Source: Pelobacter sp. UBA6093 | GTDB taxonomy: Bacteria > Desulfobacterota > Desulfuromonadia > Desulfuromonadales > Syntrophotaleaceae | DNA length: 33,453 nucleotides | Direction: 5' to 3' | Assembly (NCBI GenBank): GCA_002435955.1 | Contig: DIWZ01000043.1 | Location: 20,794 to 54,246 of the forward strand | In this document: positions 16,003 through 22,911 of the stretch, one piece after another | How the letters are laid out: each line of letters starts with the position of its first letter | How positions within the stretch are numbered: the stretch's first letter is position 1 | Program-made: the position numbers and the translations under genes | The notes under the pieces: generated by a model | The model's input: only the letters and a program-made list of their open reading frames with translations | What the model was told of the DNA's origin: nothing | The model's database searches: none

Positions 16003-16040
16003 GAGTCATGACGCGTATGTCCGATGACTCTCAACAGAGT
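16003..16040 (+). other. Two overlapping inverted repeats between cheA and cheW
   Basis: GAGTCAT at 16003-16009 is exactly complementary to ATGACTC at 16024-16030, with a further GAC/GTC pairing inside. ACTCT at 16027-16031 pairs with AGAGT at 16036-16040 around a CAAC loop. The two hairpins share bases 16027-16030, so they cannot form together. No T-run follows, so this is not an obvious terminator. It lies 26 bases before the cheW start and could set the cheA/cheW ratio by RNA processing or folding (inference). Confidence 0.4.
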
Positions 16041-16066
16041 ACCGATACCTATCAAGGGAGCGATAT

Positions 16067-16543
16067 ATGACTGCTGGATTGCATACCAATATGCTGGCCG
16101 AAGAGCATGCTTCATCCGAGGATACCCTGCACGGAAAGTTTCTTGTGTTCAAGGTCGGTAACGAGGATTTCGGCATAGAAATCCGTCACGTTACAGAAAT
16201 TGTCGGGATTCAGAAGATCAATGAAGTGCCTGACCTGCCGGGGTATATGAAAGGGGTTATCAACTTGCGCGGCAAGGTAATCCCCGTTATGGATATTCGC
16301 TCCCGTTTCGGCATGCCCGAAAGGGAGTACGATGAGCGTACCTGTATCATCGTCGTGCAGGTTGAAGGAGAAACTTCCGGTCTGATTATTGACCAGGTCA
16401 AGGAAGTGACGGAAATCGCCGATGACAAGATCGAGCCGCCCCCTGCCAGAACGGTGCAGCCAGGGCAATATGTCAAAGGCATTGGCAAGGTCAGCGATGA
16501 AGTCAAGATTCTGCTTGACGTTCAGAGATTGTTCTATGCCTGA
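16067..16543 (+). CDS. cheW: Chemotaxis coupling protein CheW
   Basis: A 158-residue single CheW domain. Signatures are FLVFKVGNEDFGIEIRHVTEIV (about 25-46), INEVPDLPGYMKGVINLRGKVIPVMDIRSRFG (about 52-83) and SGLIIDQVKEVTEI (about 105-118). CheW bridges receptors and the CheA regulatory domain in the cytoplasmic signalling array. The ribosome site AAGGGAG is 6 bases before the ATG. The stop overlaps the start of cheR by 8 bases. Confidence 0.96.
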   Translation: MTAGLHTNMLAEEHASSEDTLHGKFLVFKVGNEDFGIEIRHVTEIVGIQKINEVPDLPGYMKGVINLRGKVIPVMDIRSRFGMPEREYDERTCIIVVQVEGETSGLIIDQVKEVTEIADDKIEPPPARTVQPGQYVKGIGKVSDEVKILLDVQRLFYA

Positions 16544-17411
16544 TACCAAACGGGGCCTGCCGACCGCTTTTCCTGATAGCGGCATGTTGATGAATATCAC
16601 TGACGAAGAGTTCGAACTGCTGCGTGCACTTATCTATAAGCGTTTTGGAATAAATCTTACCGACCAGAAACGGTCCCTGCTGGTTGGCAGATTGCAGAAG
16701 GTTCTCAGACAAAGCGGTCACACCAATTTTAAAAGTTACTATGATGCTTTGCTTGGGGATTCGACGGAACAGGCGCTTAGCAAACTTGTCGATCGCATTT
16801 CCACCAACCATACCTATTTTTACAGAGAAAAATCGCATTTCGATTTTTTTTTCGAAAAGGCGCTGCCGGAGTTGACGGCATCGTTGGCGCGTCAGAATGT
16901 CCGGGATATACGGATCTGGTGCGCCGGTTGTTCCAGCGGCGAAGAAGCGTACATGCTGTTGATGTTATTGCGCGAGTATTTCGCCGGCAAATATTCACAG
17001 TGGGATGCCGGTATCCTGGCCACCGATATTTCATCGCGGGTGCTCGATATTGCCAGGTGCGGAGTTTATCCCGAAGACCGGGTCCGGATGTTGCCGGAGC
17101 ATTTGCTGCACAAGTACTTTCGCAAGTTGCCGGACGGTCAGTACGAAGTCATCGAGGATCTGAGGCGGGAAGCAACGTTCCGGCGTTTTAACCTCATGAA
17201 CGACGTCTTCCCGTTCAAGAAGCCGTTTCACATCATTTTCTGTCGGAACGTTATGATTTATTTCGATGACCCGACGCGCCGGACCCTGGTGGCGAAGTTT
17301 CATAAACATACAGCCCCGGGGGGGTATTTTTTCCTGGGACATTCCGAAACCCTGGGTCGCGGGCAGGACCTGTATAAATATCTTGCCCCCGCCGTTTATC
17401 ACAAACAGTAA
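16536..17411 (+). CDS. cheR: Chemoreceptor glutamate methyltransferase CheR
   Basis: A 291-residue SAM-dependent methyltransferase. The N-terminal helical domain (about 20-75) includes FELLRALIYKRFGINLTDQKRSLLVGRL. The catalytic domain contains RIWCAGCSSGEEAYMLLMLL (SAM site), ILATDISSRVLDIA, FHIIFCRNVMIYFDD and YFFLGHSETL. It methylates receptor glutamates for adaptation, opposed by CheB. I place the start at the ATG at 16536, which overlaps the cheW stop by 8 bases; the ribosome site is weak, which suits coupled translation. Internal ATGs (the MLMNIT region) are alternatives that would remove the first 16 or 18 residues. Confidence 0.94.
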   Translation: MPDTKRGLPTAFPDSGMLMNITDEEFELLRALIYKRFGINLTDQKRSLLVGRLQKVLRQSGHTNFKSYYDALLGDSTEQALSKLVDRISTNHTYFYREKSHFDFFFEKALPELTASLARQNVRDIRIWCAGCSSGEEAYMLLMLLREYFAGKYSQWDAGILATDISSRVLDIARCGVYPEDRVRMLPEHLLHKYFRKLPDGQYEVIEDLRREATFRRFNLMNDVFPFKKPFHIIFCRNVMIYFDDPTRRTLVAKFHKHTAPGGYFFLGHSETLGRGQDLYKYLAPAVYHKQ

Positions 17412-17417
17412 TCGGAT

Positions 17418-18485
17418 ATGCCGATGACCAAAATTATACGCGTTCTCGTTATCGATGATTCGGCCCTGGTGAGGCAGATTCTGAGCCAGGGGTTATCCAT
17501 GGACCCTTCCATCGAAGTGGTTGGAACGGCCGGGGACCCTTATGTAGCCCGGGATAAGATTGTTAAACTGAAACCTGATGTTTTGACTTTGGATGTCGAA
17601 ATGCCGCGCATGGACGGAGTCGACTTTCTTCGTCGCTTGATGCCGCAATATCCGCTGCCCGTGGTCATGGTCAGTTCCTTGACCCAGAAGGGCAAGCAGA
17701 TTACCCTCGATTCACTGGATGCGGGTGCCGTTGATTTCGTATCCAAACCGACCAGCGATATAGCACGCGGGCTTAAGGACATGCTTGCGGAATTACGCGC
17801 CAAGGTCAAGCTGGCAGCTTCGGCCAATGTATCTCATTGGAAGGCGGCTCGAGCCGCTGTCCCCTCGCAAATGCAAACCCTGGGAAAGCGCGCTCTGGCA
17901 GAATCCACCGACAAGGTTGTCGCCATTGGCGCTTCCACCGGAGGGACGGAAGCAATTCGCAAGATCATTACGCAATTCCCGGCCACCATGCCGGGGGTGG
18001 TTATTGTCCAGCACATGCCTGCCGGATTTACGCGGCTGTTCGCTGAACGCCTGAACCAGTTGTGTGCCATGGAAGTCAAGGAAGCCGAATCCGGCGACCG
18101 CATTATGCCGGGGCGGGTGCTCATCGGGCCCGGTGGTTTTCATATGAAGGTGATCCGTTCCGGCGGCTTTTACCAGGTACGGTGCGAGGCGGGACCGCCC
18201 GTCAAAGGCCACTGCCCGTCAGTGGATGTGATGATGCATTCCGTTGCCCAGCATGTCGGGGCCAACGCCGTCGGGGTTATGCTCACCGGCATGGGCTCCG
18301 ACGGCGCCGAAGGAATGAAGGCCATGCGTGAGGCAGGTGCCCGCAATCTGGCCCAGGACGAAGCAAGCTGTGTTGTCTTCGGCATGCCGAAGGTGGCTTA
18401 TGAACTGGGAGGCGCCCACTGCCTGGTGTCATTGGATTGTATGGCAACCAGGGTGGTCGATCTGCTATCGGAGCGGCGAATATGA
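17418..18485 (+). CDS. cheB: Chemotaxis protein-glutamate methylesterase/deamidase CheB
   Basis: A 355-residue protein with an N-terminal receiver (acidic pair D13/D14, phospho-acceptor D59 in TLDVEMPRMDG, K110 in SKPTSD). The C-terminal methylesterase has catalytic S173 (GASTGG), H199 (VQHMPAGF) and D295 (GMGSDGAEGM). It removes methyl groups from, and deamidates, chemoreceptors; phosphorylation by CheA activates it. All catalytic residues are present. The start follows the cheR stop by 6 bases; an in-frame ATG two codons later is equally possible. The stop overlaps the cheD start as ATGA. Confidence 0.97.
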   Translation: MPMTKIIRVLVIDDSALVRQILSQGLSMDPSIEVVGTAGDPYVARDKIVKLKPDVLTLDVEMPRMDGVDFLRRLMPQYPLPVVMVSSLTQKGKQITLDSLDAGAVDFVSKPTSDIARGLKDMLAELRAKVKLAASANVSHWKAARAAVPSQMQTLGKRALAESTDKVVAIGASTGGTEAIRKIITQFPATMPGVVIVQHMPAGFTRLFAERLNQLCAMEVKEAESGDRIMPGRVLIGPGGFHMKVIRSGGFYQVRCEAGPPVKGHCPSVDVMMHSVAQHVGANAVGVMLTGMGSDGAEGMKAMREAGARNLAQDEASCVVFGMPKVAYELGGAHCLVSLDCMATRVVDLLSERRI

Positions 18486-18970
18486 GTGATATCATTTTGG
18501 GCATCGGGGATTATGGTGCGTCCAAAAATCCCGGATCCATGGTAAAAACCTATGCATTGGGCTCCTGCGTGGCGGTTACCATGTATGACCCCATCCTGCA
18601 CCTGGCCGGCATGGTCCATGTGGCCCTTCCCGAATCCAAAATCAATCGCGCCAAAAGCGAGGAATGCCCAGGGTATTTTGCCGATCTGGGTGTTCCCCTG
18701 CTGTTCGATGAAATGGTGCGTCTGGGGTGTCAGCGCAAAGGCCGCGGCCTGATCGTGAAAATGTTGGGTGGCGCGTCGGTCATGGCTGGCAACGATACGT
18801 TCAATATCGGCAAGCGCAATGTACTGGCGGTCAAAAAAATCCTGTGGACATTGGGGATGGGGCCGGTGGCGGAAGATGTGGGTGCGAACCATAGTCGCAC
18901 CGTGTCGCTGTATGCGGATAGCGGGCTGGTGACTGTGTCATGTCCCGGTCGCGGACAATGGCAAATATAG
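18482..18970 (+). CDS. cheD: Chemoreceptor glutamine deamidase CheD
   Basis: A 162-residue CheD. The catalytic triad is visible with family spacing: T23 (VKTYALGSC), C29 (GSCVAV) and H46 (GMVHVALP). It deamidates receptor glutamines and, in systems with CheC, is sequestered by it, linking adaptation to CheY phosphorylation. Further signatures are KMLGGASVM, IGKRNVLAVKKIL and DVGANHSRTVSLYADSG. The ATG overlaps the cheB stop by four bases. The presence of CheC/CheX-type proteins later in the same operon fits the CheC-CheD feedback known from Bacillus and Thermotoga, though whether they bind here is unknown. Confidence 0.95.
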   Translation: MSDIILGIGDYGASKNPGSMVKTYALGSCVAVTMYDPILHLAGMVHVALPESKINRAKSEECPGYFADLGVPLLFDEMVRLGCQRKGRGLIVKMLGGASVMAGNDTFNIGKRNVLAVKKILWTLGMGPVAEDVGANHSRTVSLYADSGLVTVSCPGRGQWQI

Positions 18971-18978
18971 GGGGGGGC

Positions 18979-19860
18979 ATGGAATCGAGAATAACCTTTG
19001 AAAATGTCCGGGAGGCCATTGAAAAACTGCCAATGCTGTCACCCAACGTCAGTCGCCTGTTGCAGATCATGGCTGATGAAGACTATGAGCTTGACGATGT
19101 GGTCAATATCGTCAAATATGATGCAGCGCTGACGGCCAAGGTACTGAAGGCTGTCAATTCGCCTGTTTTTGGATTGCTCAACCCGGTGACTTCCCTGGAT
19201 CGTGCTATCAGCTACCTTGGAAAGTGGATCGTCGTAAGTATCATTCTGTCGGATAGTACCGGCGATTTGTTCAGTCGACCCCTCGCTGGTTATGAGGGGC
19301 AGCAAAATGCTTTGTGGCGGCACGATCTGTTCGCGGCATTTTCCAGCAGCGAGGTTGCGCGATACGCCAAACAAAGTTTTGAAAAAGAGCTGGCCTTTAC
19401 CGCGGGTCTCCTGCATGATATCGGCAAATATGTCTTTGCCCCTTTCTGGAAACAGGCTTCCGGTGAAGCTTTGGGGCGCATCGAAGAAGGCAGTGTCGCT
19501 GATTATCTGGCGGCAGAGCGGGTTCTTGCCGGGCTGGATCACGCGCAGGTTGGCTACGAGATGGCGCGGTATTGGGAATTCCCGGAGCCTCTGCAGCAGG
19601 CCATACTCTACCATCATACTCCCGAGCAGGCGCCGGAGCGATTTCGTGCGCTCGCTTATGCCGCCCATCTTGGCGACATGTGTGCCATGATGGCCGGATG
19701 CGATACCGGCAACGATGGGATGCAATATCAATTGGATAACGGCTATATCGAATATTTTGAACTGACTTCCGAATCCCTGGCTCAAATCCTTCTGGAAACG
19801 GAAATTCAATTTAAACAAGCTATTTCGTCTCTGTCTCTTGAAGAGGAGGTTGATAAGTGA
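18979..19860 (+). CDS. HDOD-domain protein in the chemotaxis operon
   Basis: A 293-residue protein with an HDOD domain over about residues 10-215. Typical segments are LPMLSPNVSRLLQIMADEDYELDDVVNIVKYDAALTAKVLKAVNSPVFG and FTAGLLHDIGKYVFAPFW. An HD pair is kept at H146-D147, but the full metal-binding set of a true HD phosphohydrolase is not evident. HDOD proteins are signalling-associated factors of poorly defined biochemistry. The start is the ATG at 18979, preceded by a G-rich ribosome site; longer readings overlap cheD. Its stop overlaps the GTG start of the next receiver, so the two are coupled and may act together (inference). Confidence 0.88.
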   Translation: MESRITFENVREAIEKLPMLSPNVSRLLQIMADEDYELDDVVNIVKYDAALTAKVLKAVNSPVFGLLNPVTSLDRAISYLGKWIVVSIILSDSTGDLFSRPLAGYEGQQNALWRHDLFAAFSSSEVARYAKQSFEKELAFTAGLLHDIGKYVFAPFWKQASGEALGRIEEGSVADYLAAERVLAGLDHAQVGYEMARYWEFPEPLQQAILYHHTPEQAPERFRALAYAAHLGDMCAMMAGCDTGNDGMQYQLDNGYIEYFELTSESLAQILLETEIQFKQAISSLSLEEEVDK

Positions 19861-20228
19861 AACGCATCGTCATTGCCGACGATTCAGCCACCGCCCGCAT
19901 GGTTATACGGCGGTGTCTGGAAATTATCGGTTTGGGAGACGCCGGGATGGTGGAAGTGCCTAACGGTCGGGAAGCATTGGCACGCCTCAAAGAAGAACCG
20001 ACCGACCTGTTGGTAACCGACTTGAATATGCCTATTATGGATGGGGAAACATTGCTCAAGTGGGTCAAGGGAAGCCCCAAGCTGACTCACGTGCCGGTGG
20101 TGGTGATTACCAGTGCGGGCAACCCTGCCAAAGAGGCGCTGTTGTCGGAACTGGGGGCGTTTGCTGTGCTTGACAAGCCCATATCGCCGACCACGCTGTT
20201 GAAAAAGCTTGCACCGCTGATGCAATGA
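19857..20228 (+). CDS. CheY-like single-domain response regulator (first of two)
   Basis: A 123-residue receiver with all key residues: acidic D8/D9, phospho-acceptor D55 (VTDLNMPIMDG), T85 (VVVITSAG) and K107 (LDKPIS). It has no output domain. It starts with GTG at 19857, chosen because of a strong GAGGAGG ribosome site and a 4-base overlap with the HDOD stop. It is followed after 13 bases by a CheX-like phosphatase. Only one of the two operon receivers may be the motor-binding CheY, and this one may serve another output; that cannot be settled from sequence. Confidence 0.9.
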   Translation: MKRIVIADDSATARMVIRRCLEIIGLGDAGMVEVPNGREALARLKEEPTDLLVTDLNMPIMDGETLLKWVKGSPKLTHVPVVVITSAGNPAKEALLSELGAFAVLDKPISPTTLLKKLAPLMQ

Positions 20229-20241
20229 ACCGGGAGGAATA

Positions 20242-20718
20242 ATGAGCCAAAACTTTGATGAACTGGTCCGCCAATCCGTTGCCGTGACCCTTGAGAATAT
20301 GGCTTTCATGGAGGTTTTGCCGCTGACCGATGAAACCGATTCCGGGATTGGAGCCAGCAGCATGTCTGCCCGGTTGCTGGTGCTCGATCCGCTTCAGGCG
20401 GAAATGATTCTGACCTTGCCGATCCAGCTGCTGAGGAACATCATTGATGTCGTCCATGCTTTCCCGGAAGAGGATGTGTTTGAGCAAATTCAGGCCGACA
20501 TGCTTGGTGAGTTGCTGAATACCGTTGCAGGGCGACTGCTCAATGATTTTATTCCCGGCAATCAATCCTATCGTCTGGGTTTGCCGGAAGTCAGTGAGGA
20601 TCGTCCAGTGTTTTGCGATGGTCCCAGCAAAACATGGATATACGATGTTGAGGGTGAACCGCTTACTTTGACTATTGTCGGTTCCGGCTTATTCCCGATC
20701 GATTCGGTGACGGCCTGA
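20242..20718 (+). CDS. CheX-like chemotaxis phosphatase-domain protein
   Basis: A 158-residue protein of the CheC/CheX/FliY phosphatase fold. The conserved E-x-x-N catalytic motif is present as E90-L-L-N93 in DMLGELLNTVAGRLLNDF. It starts NFDELVRQSVAVTLENMAFMEVLP, a family-like first helix. Members of this fold remove phosphate from CheY-P. It has one visible ExxN motif, like CheX. It sits between the two cheY genes, immediately after the first, and starts with a GGGAGGA ribosome site. Annotation as 'CheX-like' rather than CheC is by length and the single motif; activity is inferred. Confidence 0.8.
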   Translation: MSQNFDELVRQSVAVTLENMAFMEVLPLTDETDSGIGASSMSARLLVLDPLQAEMILTLPIQLLRNIIDVVHAFPEEDVFEQIQADMLGELLNTVAGRLLNDFIPGNQSYRLGLPEVSEDRPVFCDGPSKTWIYDVEGEPLTLTIVGSGLFPIDSVTA

Positions 20719-20769
20719 GATCCATTGTCGGCATAAGTAATACAATTTCAGGGAAGGATAGAGAACATC

Positions 20770-21141
20770 ATGGGAAAAAAAGTTTTGATTGTAGATGATT
20801 CCAATACCATGCGGAAAATCGTTGCGCGTTCTCTGCGGCAGGCGGGGTTTGAGTTTGAAAAGCTGCTGGAGGCTGCCGATGGCCAGGCGGCCTTGGAAGC
20901 CCTGGCCGGCGAAACCGTCGACATTATTTTGAGCGACATCAATATGCCGGTTATGGATGGTATCGAATTTCTCCGCCAGAAAAATGCGGATGCGCAGATT
21001 AAAGGAATTCCGGTGGTTATGATTACCACGGAGGCAGGATCGGATGTGCTTAACGAAGCTTTGTCGCTAGGAGCCGTCGGTACTATTAAAAAACCCTTTA
21101 CGCCTGAGCAGGTTCAAGAGGTGTTGGGAAAGTTCCTGTGA
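20770..21141 (+). CDS. cheY: Chemotaxis response regulator CheY (second of two)
   Basis: A 123-residue receiver with D9/D10, phospho-acceptor D56 (LSDINMPVMDG), T86 (VMITTEAG) and K108 (IKKPFTPEQ). The beginning GKKVLIVDDSNTMRKIVARSLRQAGF is typical of flagellar CheY. Phospho-CheY binds the motor switch. It follows the CheX-like gene by 51 bases and precedes cheX by 15. Of the two receivers this one resembles flagellar CheY more closely, hence the symbol. The ribosome site is a modest GGGAAGGATAGAG region. Confidence 0.92.
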   Translation: MGKKVLIVDDSNTMRKIVARSLRQAGFEFEKLLEAADGQAALEALAGETVDIILSDINMPVMDGIEFLRQKNADAQIKGIPVVMITTEAGSDVLNEALSLGAVGTIKKPFTPEQVQEVLGKFL

Positions 21142-21156
21142 TAAGGAGAGTCTTCC

Positions 21157-21615
21157 GTGGATTTAGCCAAGTGTATTTCTGATGCAACGCAAGAAATTTT
21201 TCAATCGATGTTGATGACCGAGGCCCGACCTTCGGCGCCCCTTTCCACCCGTTCCCACCGGTTTACGGATTCGGTGTCCGGATTGGTTGGACTTGCCGGA
21301 AACTATCGGGGCATGCTGGCTATTCATGTGCCCAATCACGTTGCCATGAGCATCACCAGCAAGTTCCTGTTCATGGATGTCGAGGAAATTAACGATGATG
21401 TTAAGGACGCCATTGGTGAACTTGCGAACATGTTGGCCGGCAGTGTCAAAACCATGCTGACAGAGACGGGATCCGGCATCAAGCTTGCCATTCCGTCCGC
21501 GATTTGCGGTTCGGAGTACGAGGTTGAGTGTCTTGCCGAGAGTGAAGGGGTGATATTGCCCTTCACTATGGATGAAGGTGGGTTTCTGGTAGAGTGCTAT
21601 CTCCAGAACAGTTGA
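21157..21615 (+). CDS. cheX: CheY-P phosphatase CheX
   Basis: A 152-residue protein with the CheX phosphatase fold. The conserved E88-L-A-N91 motif lies in VKDAIGELANMLAGSVKTML, and other segments are FTDSVSGLVGLAGNYRGMLAIHVP and IPSAICGSEYEVECLAESEGVILPF. It dephosphorylates CheY-P and so ends the signal. It starts with GTG at 21157 behind an AAGGAGAG ribosome site. It is the last gene before a large terminator hairpin. Confidence 0.9.
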   Translation: MDLAKCISDATQEIFQSMLMTEARPSAPLSTRSHRFTDSVSGLVGLAGNYRGMLAIHVPNHVAMSITSKFLFMDVEEINDDVKDAIGELANMLAGSVKTMLTETGSGIKLAIPSAICGSEYEVECLAESEGVILPFTMDEGGFLVECYLQNS

Positions 21616-21624
21616 TGGGATGTT

Positions 21625-21690
21625 AAACCGCCAGTTCGCTACCAGGGCGCCCGAGTGGCCCCCTGGCCGCAGAGCTGGCGGTTTATTTTT
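21625..21690 (+). terminator. Large terminator hairpin after cheX
   Basis: The outer stem pairs AAACCGCCAG (21625-21634) with CTGGCGGTTT (21675-21684). An inner stem pairs CCAGGG (21642-21647) with CCCTGG (21661-21666). An A and five T bases follow on the plus strand. This looks like a rho-independent terminator ending the cheA-cheX transcript, though the complex stem could also allow partial read-through. Confidence 0.75.
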
Positions 21691-21803
21691 GGAGCTTCGA
21701 AGCTGCTGTACAGGTGTGGTGCCACCGACCATTTTTCGCCGTGCTGGCGAGGGTCGCGAATCCGGACCACCTCCTGGCACCTTGGAAAGCAGTATTTACG
21801 GGA

Positions 21804-22877
21804 ATGAACGATAACGCACGCATAACTTCCATATTTACCGTCCTGGCGGATAAACTTGCCAGCGGTTTGAGCGATCTGATCGGTTGCAGCATCGATGTCT
21901 CGCTTATTTCCGAGCGGCGAGTAACAAAAGCGGATTTTTTTGCCTCTTTCCATAAAAAGCTGGTCATGGCCAACTTTGATGTTAGTGGCAGCCGTGACGG
22001 CAAAATGTATTGTTTTTGCCATTTAAAAGATGCGGTACTGCTTGGCGGTACGTTAATCATGTTGCCGCCGGCAGAGTTGGAAAAGCAGGTTCGCAAGGAG
22101 GAATTCACCGAAGACGAAGCAGATGCTTATGGTGAAATCGTCAATATCGTATCCGGTGAGCTTTGCCAGGCCTTTGACGAAATGGCGGCTGACAAGCTCC
22201 ATTTCAAAAAAACCGGCATCGAGGTGGTGCTCCCCGCCAAAGTGGCTTCCGACGGGGATGAACCTTTTCCGTCGGGAGAGGTTTATCAGGTTTCTTTCGA
22301 TCTGGCCCTCGAAGGACAGAAACTTCAAAGCCTGGAGATGGTGTTCCCCCCCATGTTGTTGGGATTGGCCACACAGGAGGCTGAAACTTCTGTTGCGCCT
22401 GCACCTGAAACACCTGTCGCTCCCGAGGGGAAAGGGACCCCCGCCAGGGTGTCATCTGAACTCCCGGACCCAGCGTCCGAGGCCGGGTTGGATGAAGCCA
22501 AAAGCATGGTGTTGGTGGTTGCGGGCCACAAAGACGACGTTCATGATCTCACAGACGCCTGTGTTGCCGAGGGTATGGTCCCGAAGGTTGCCGGTTATCA
22601 GGAAGACTTCCAGCCCTTTGGACCGAACGGAGCCACGCCGGTCAAGGGTGTTGTTTTTACCATGGACGACTCAAAGGAGCTGGGCCTGGCGGCTATTATC
22701 AAGGCCAAGGCTATTTTTGGCGGGACGGTGCCACTTATAGCTGCCGGTGGGCAGTGGACGCGCAGTCAGGTGCTTCAGGCTGTGAAATACGGTGTATGCG
22801 ATATCGTGGTAATGCCCACCTCGCCCGATGATATTCGGGAAAAACTTCGTCAGAATATCGGTCCAAAAAAAAGCTGA
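21804..22877 (+). CDS. CheC/CheX-like phosphatase domain fused to a degenerate receiver
   Basis: A 357-residue protein. An N-terminal CheC/CheX-like domain (about 5-185) has E111-I-V-N114 in DAYGEIVNIVSGELCQAFDEM. A Pro/Ala-rich linker follows (about 190-232). The C-terminal receiver-like fold (about 233-352) runs from SMVLVVAGHKDDVHDL to KYGVCDIVVMPTSPDDIREKL. The receiver has lost the usual acidic pair and the conserved lysine (VMPTS where KP is expected), so it is probably not phosphorylated. The start is the ATG at 21804 with a poor ribosome site. The frame is open upstream to 21714, but that stretch lacks family character. The gene lies behind the cheX terminator. It is convergent with the sigma-54 regulator, with only 34 bases between them. 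Confidence 0.75.
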   Translation: MNDNARITSIFTVLADKLASGLSDLIGCSIDVSLISERRVTKADFFASFHKKLVMANFDVSGSRDGKMYCFCHLKDAVLLGGTLIMLPPAELEKQVRKEEFTEDEADAYGEIVNIVSGELCQAFDEMAADKLHFKKTGIEVVLPAKVASDGDEPFPSGEVYQVSFDLALEGQKLQSLEMVFPPMLLGLATQEAETSVAPAPETPVAPEGKGTPARVSSELPDPASEAGLDEAKSMVLVVAGHKDDVHDLTDACVAEGMVPKVAGYQEDFQPFGPNGATPVKGVVFTMDDSKELGLAAIIKAKAIFGGTVPLIAAGGQWTRSQVLQAVKYGVCDIVVMPTSPDDIREKLRQNIGPKKS

Positions 22878-22911
22878 GCAGGAGGCTTTTAAGAAAAATA
22901 TCCCGCCACGG

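Noticed and set aside
21775..21791. TGGCAC with a following GC ahead of the fused phosphatase gene
   Set aside because: The spacing between GG and GC is 11 bases and the -12 block is AAGC, so it is not a credible sigma-54 promoter.
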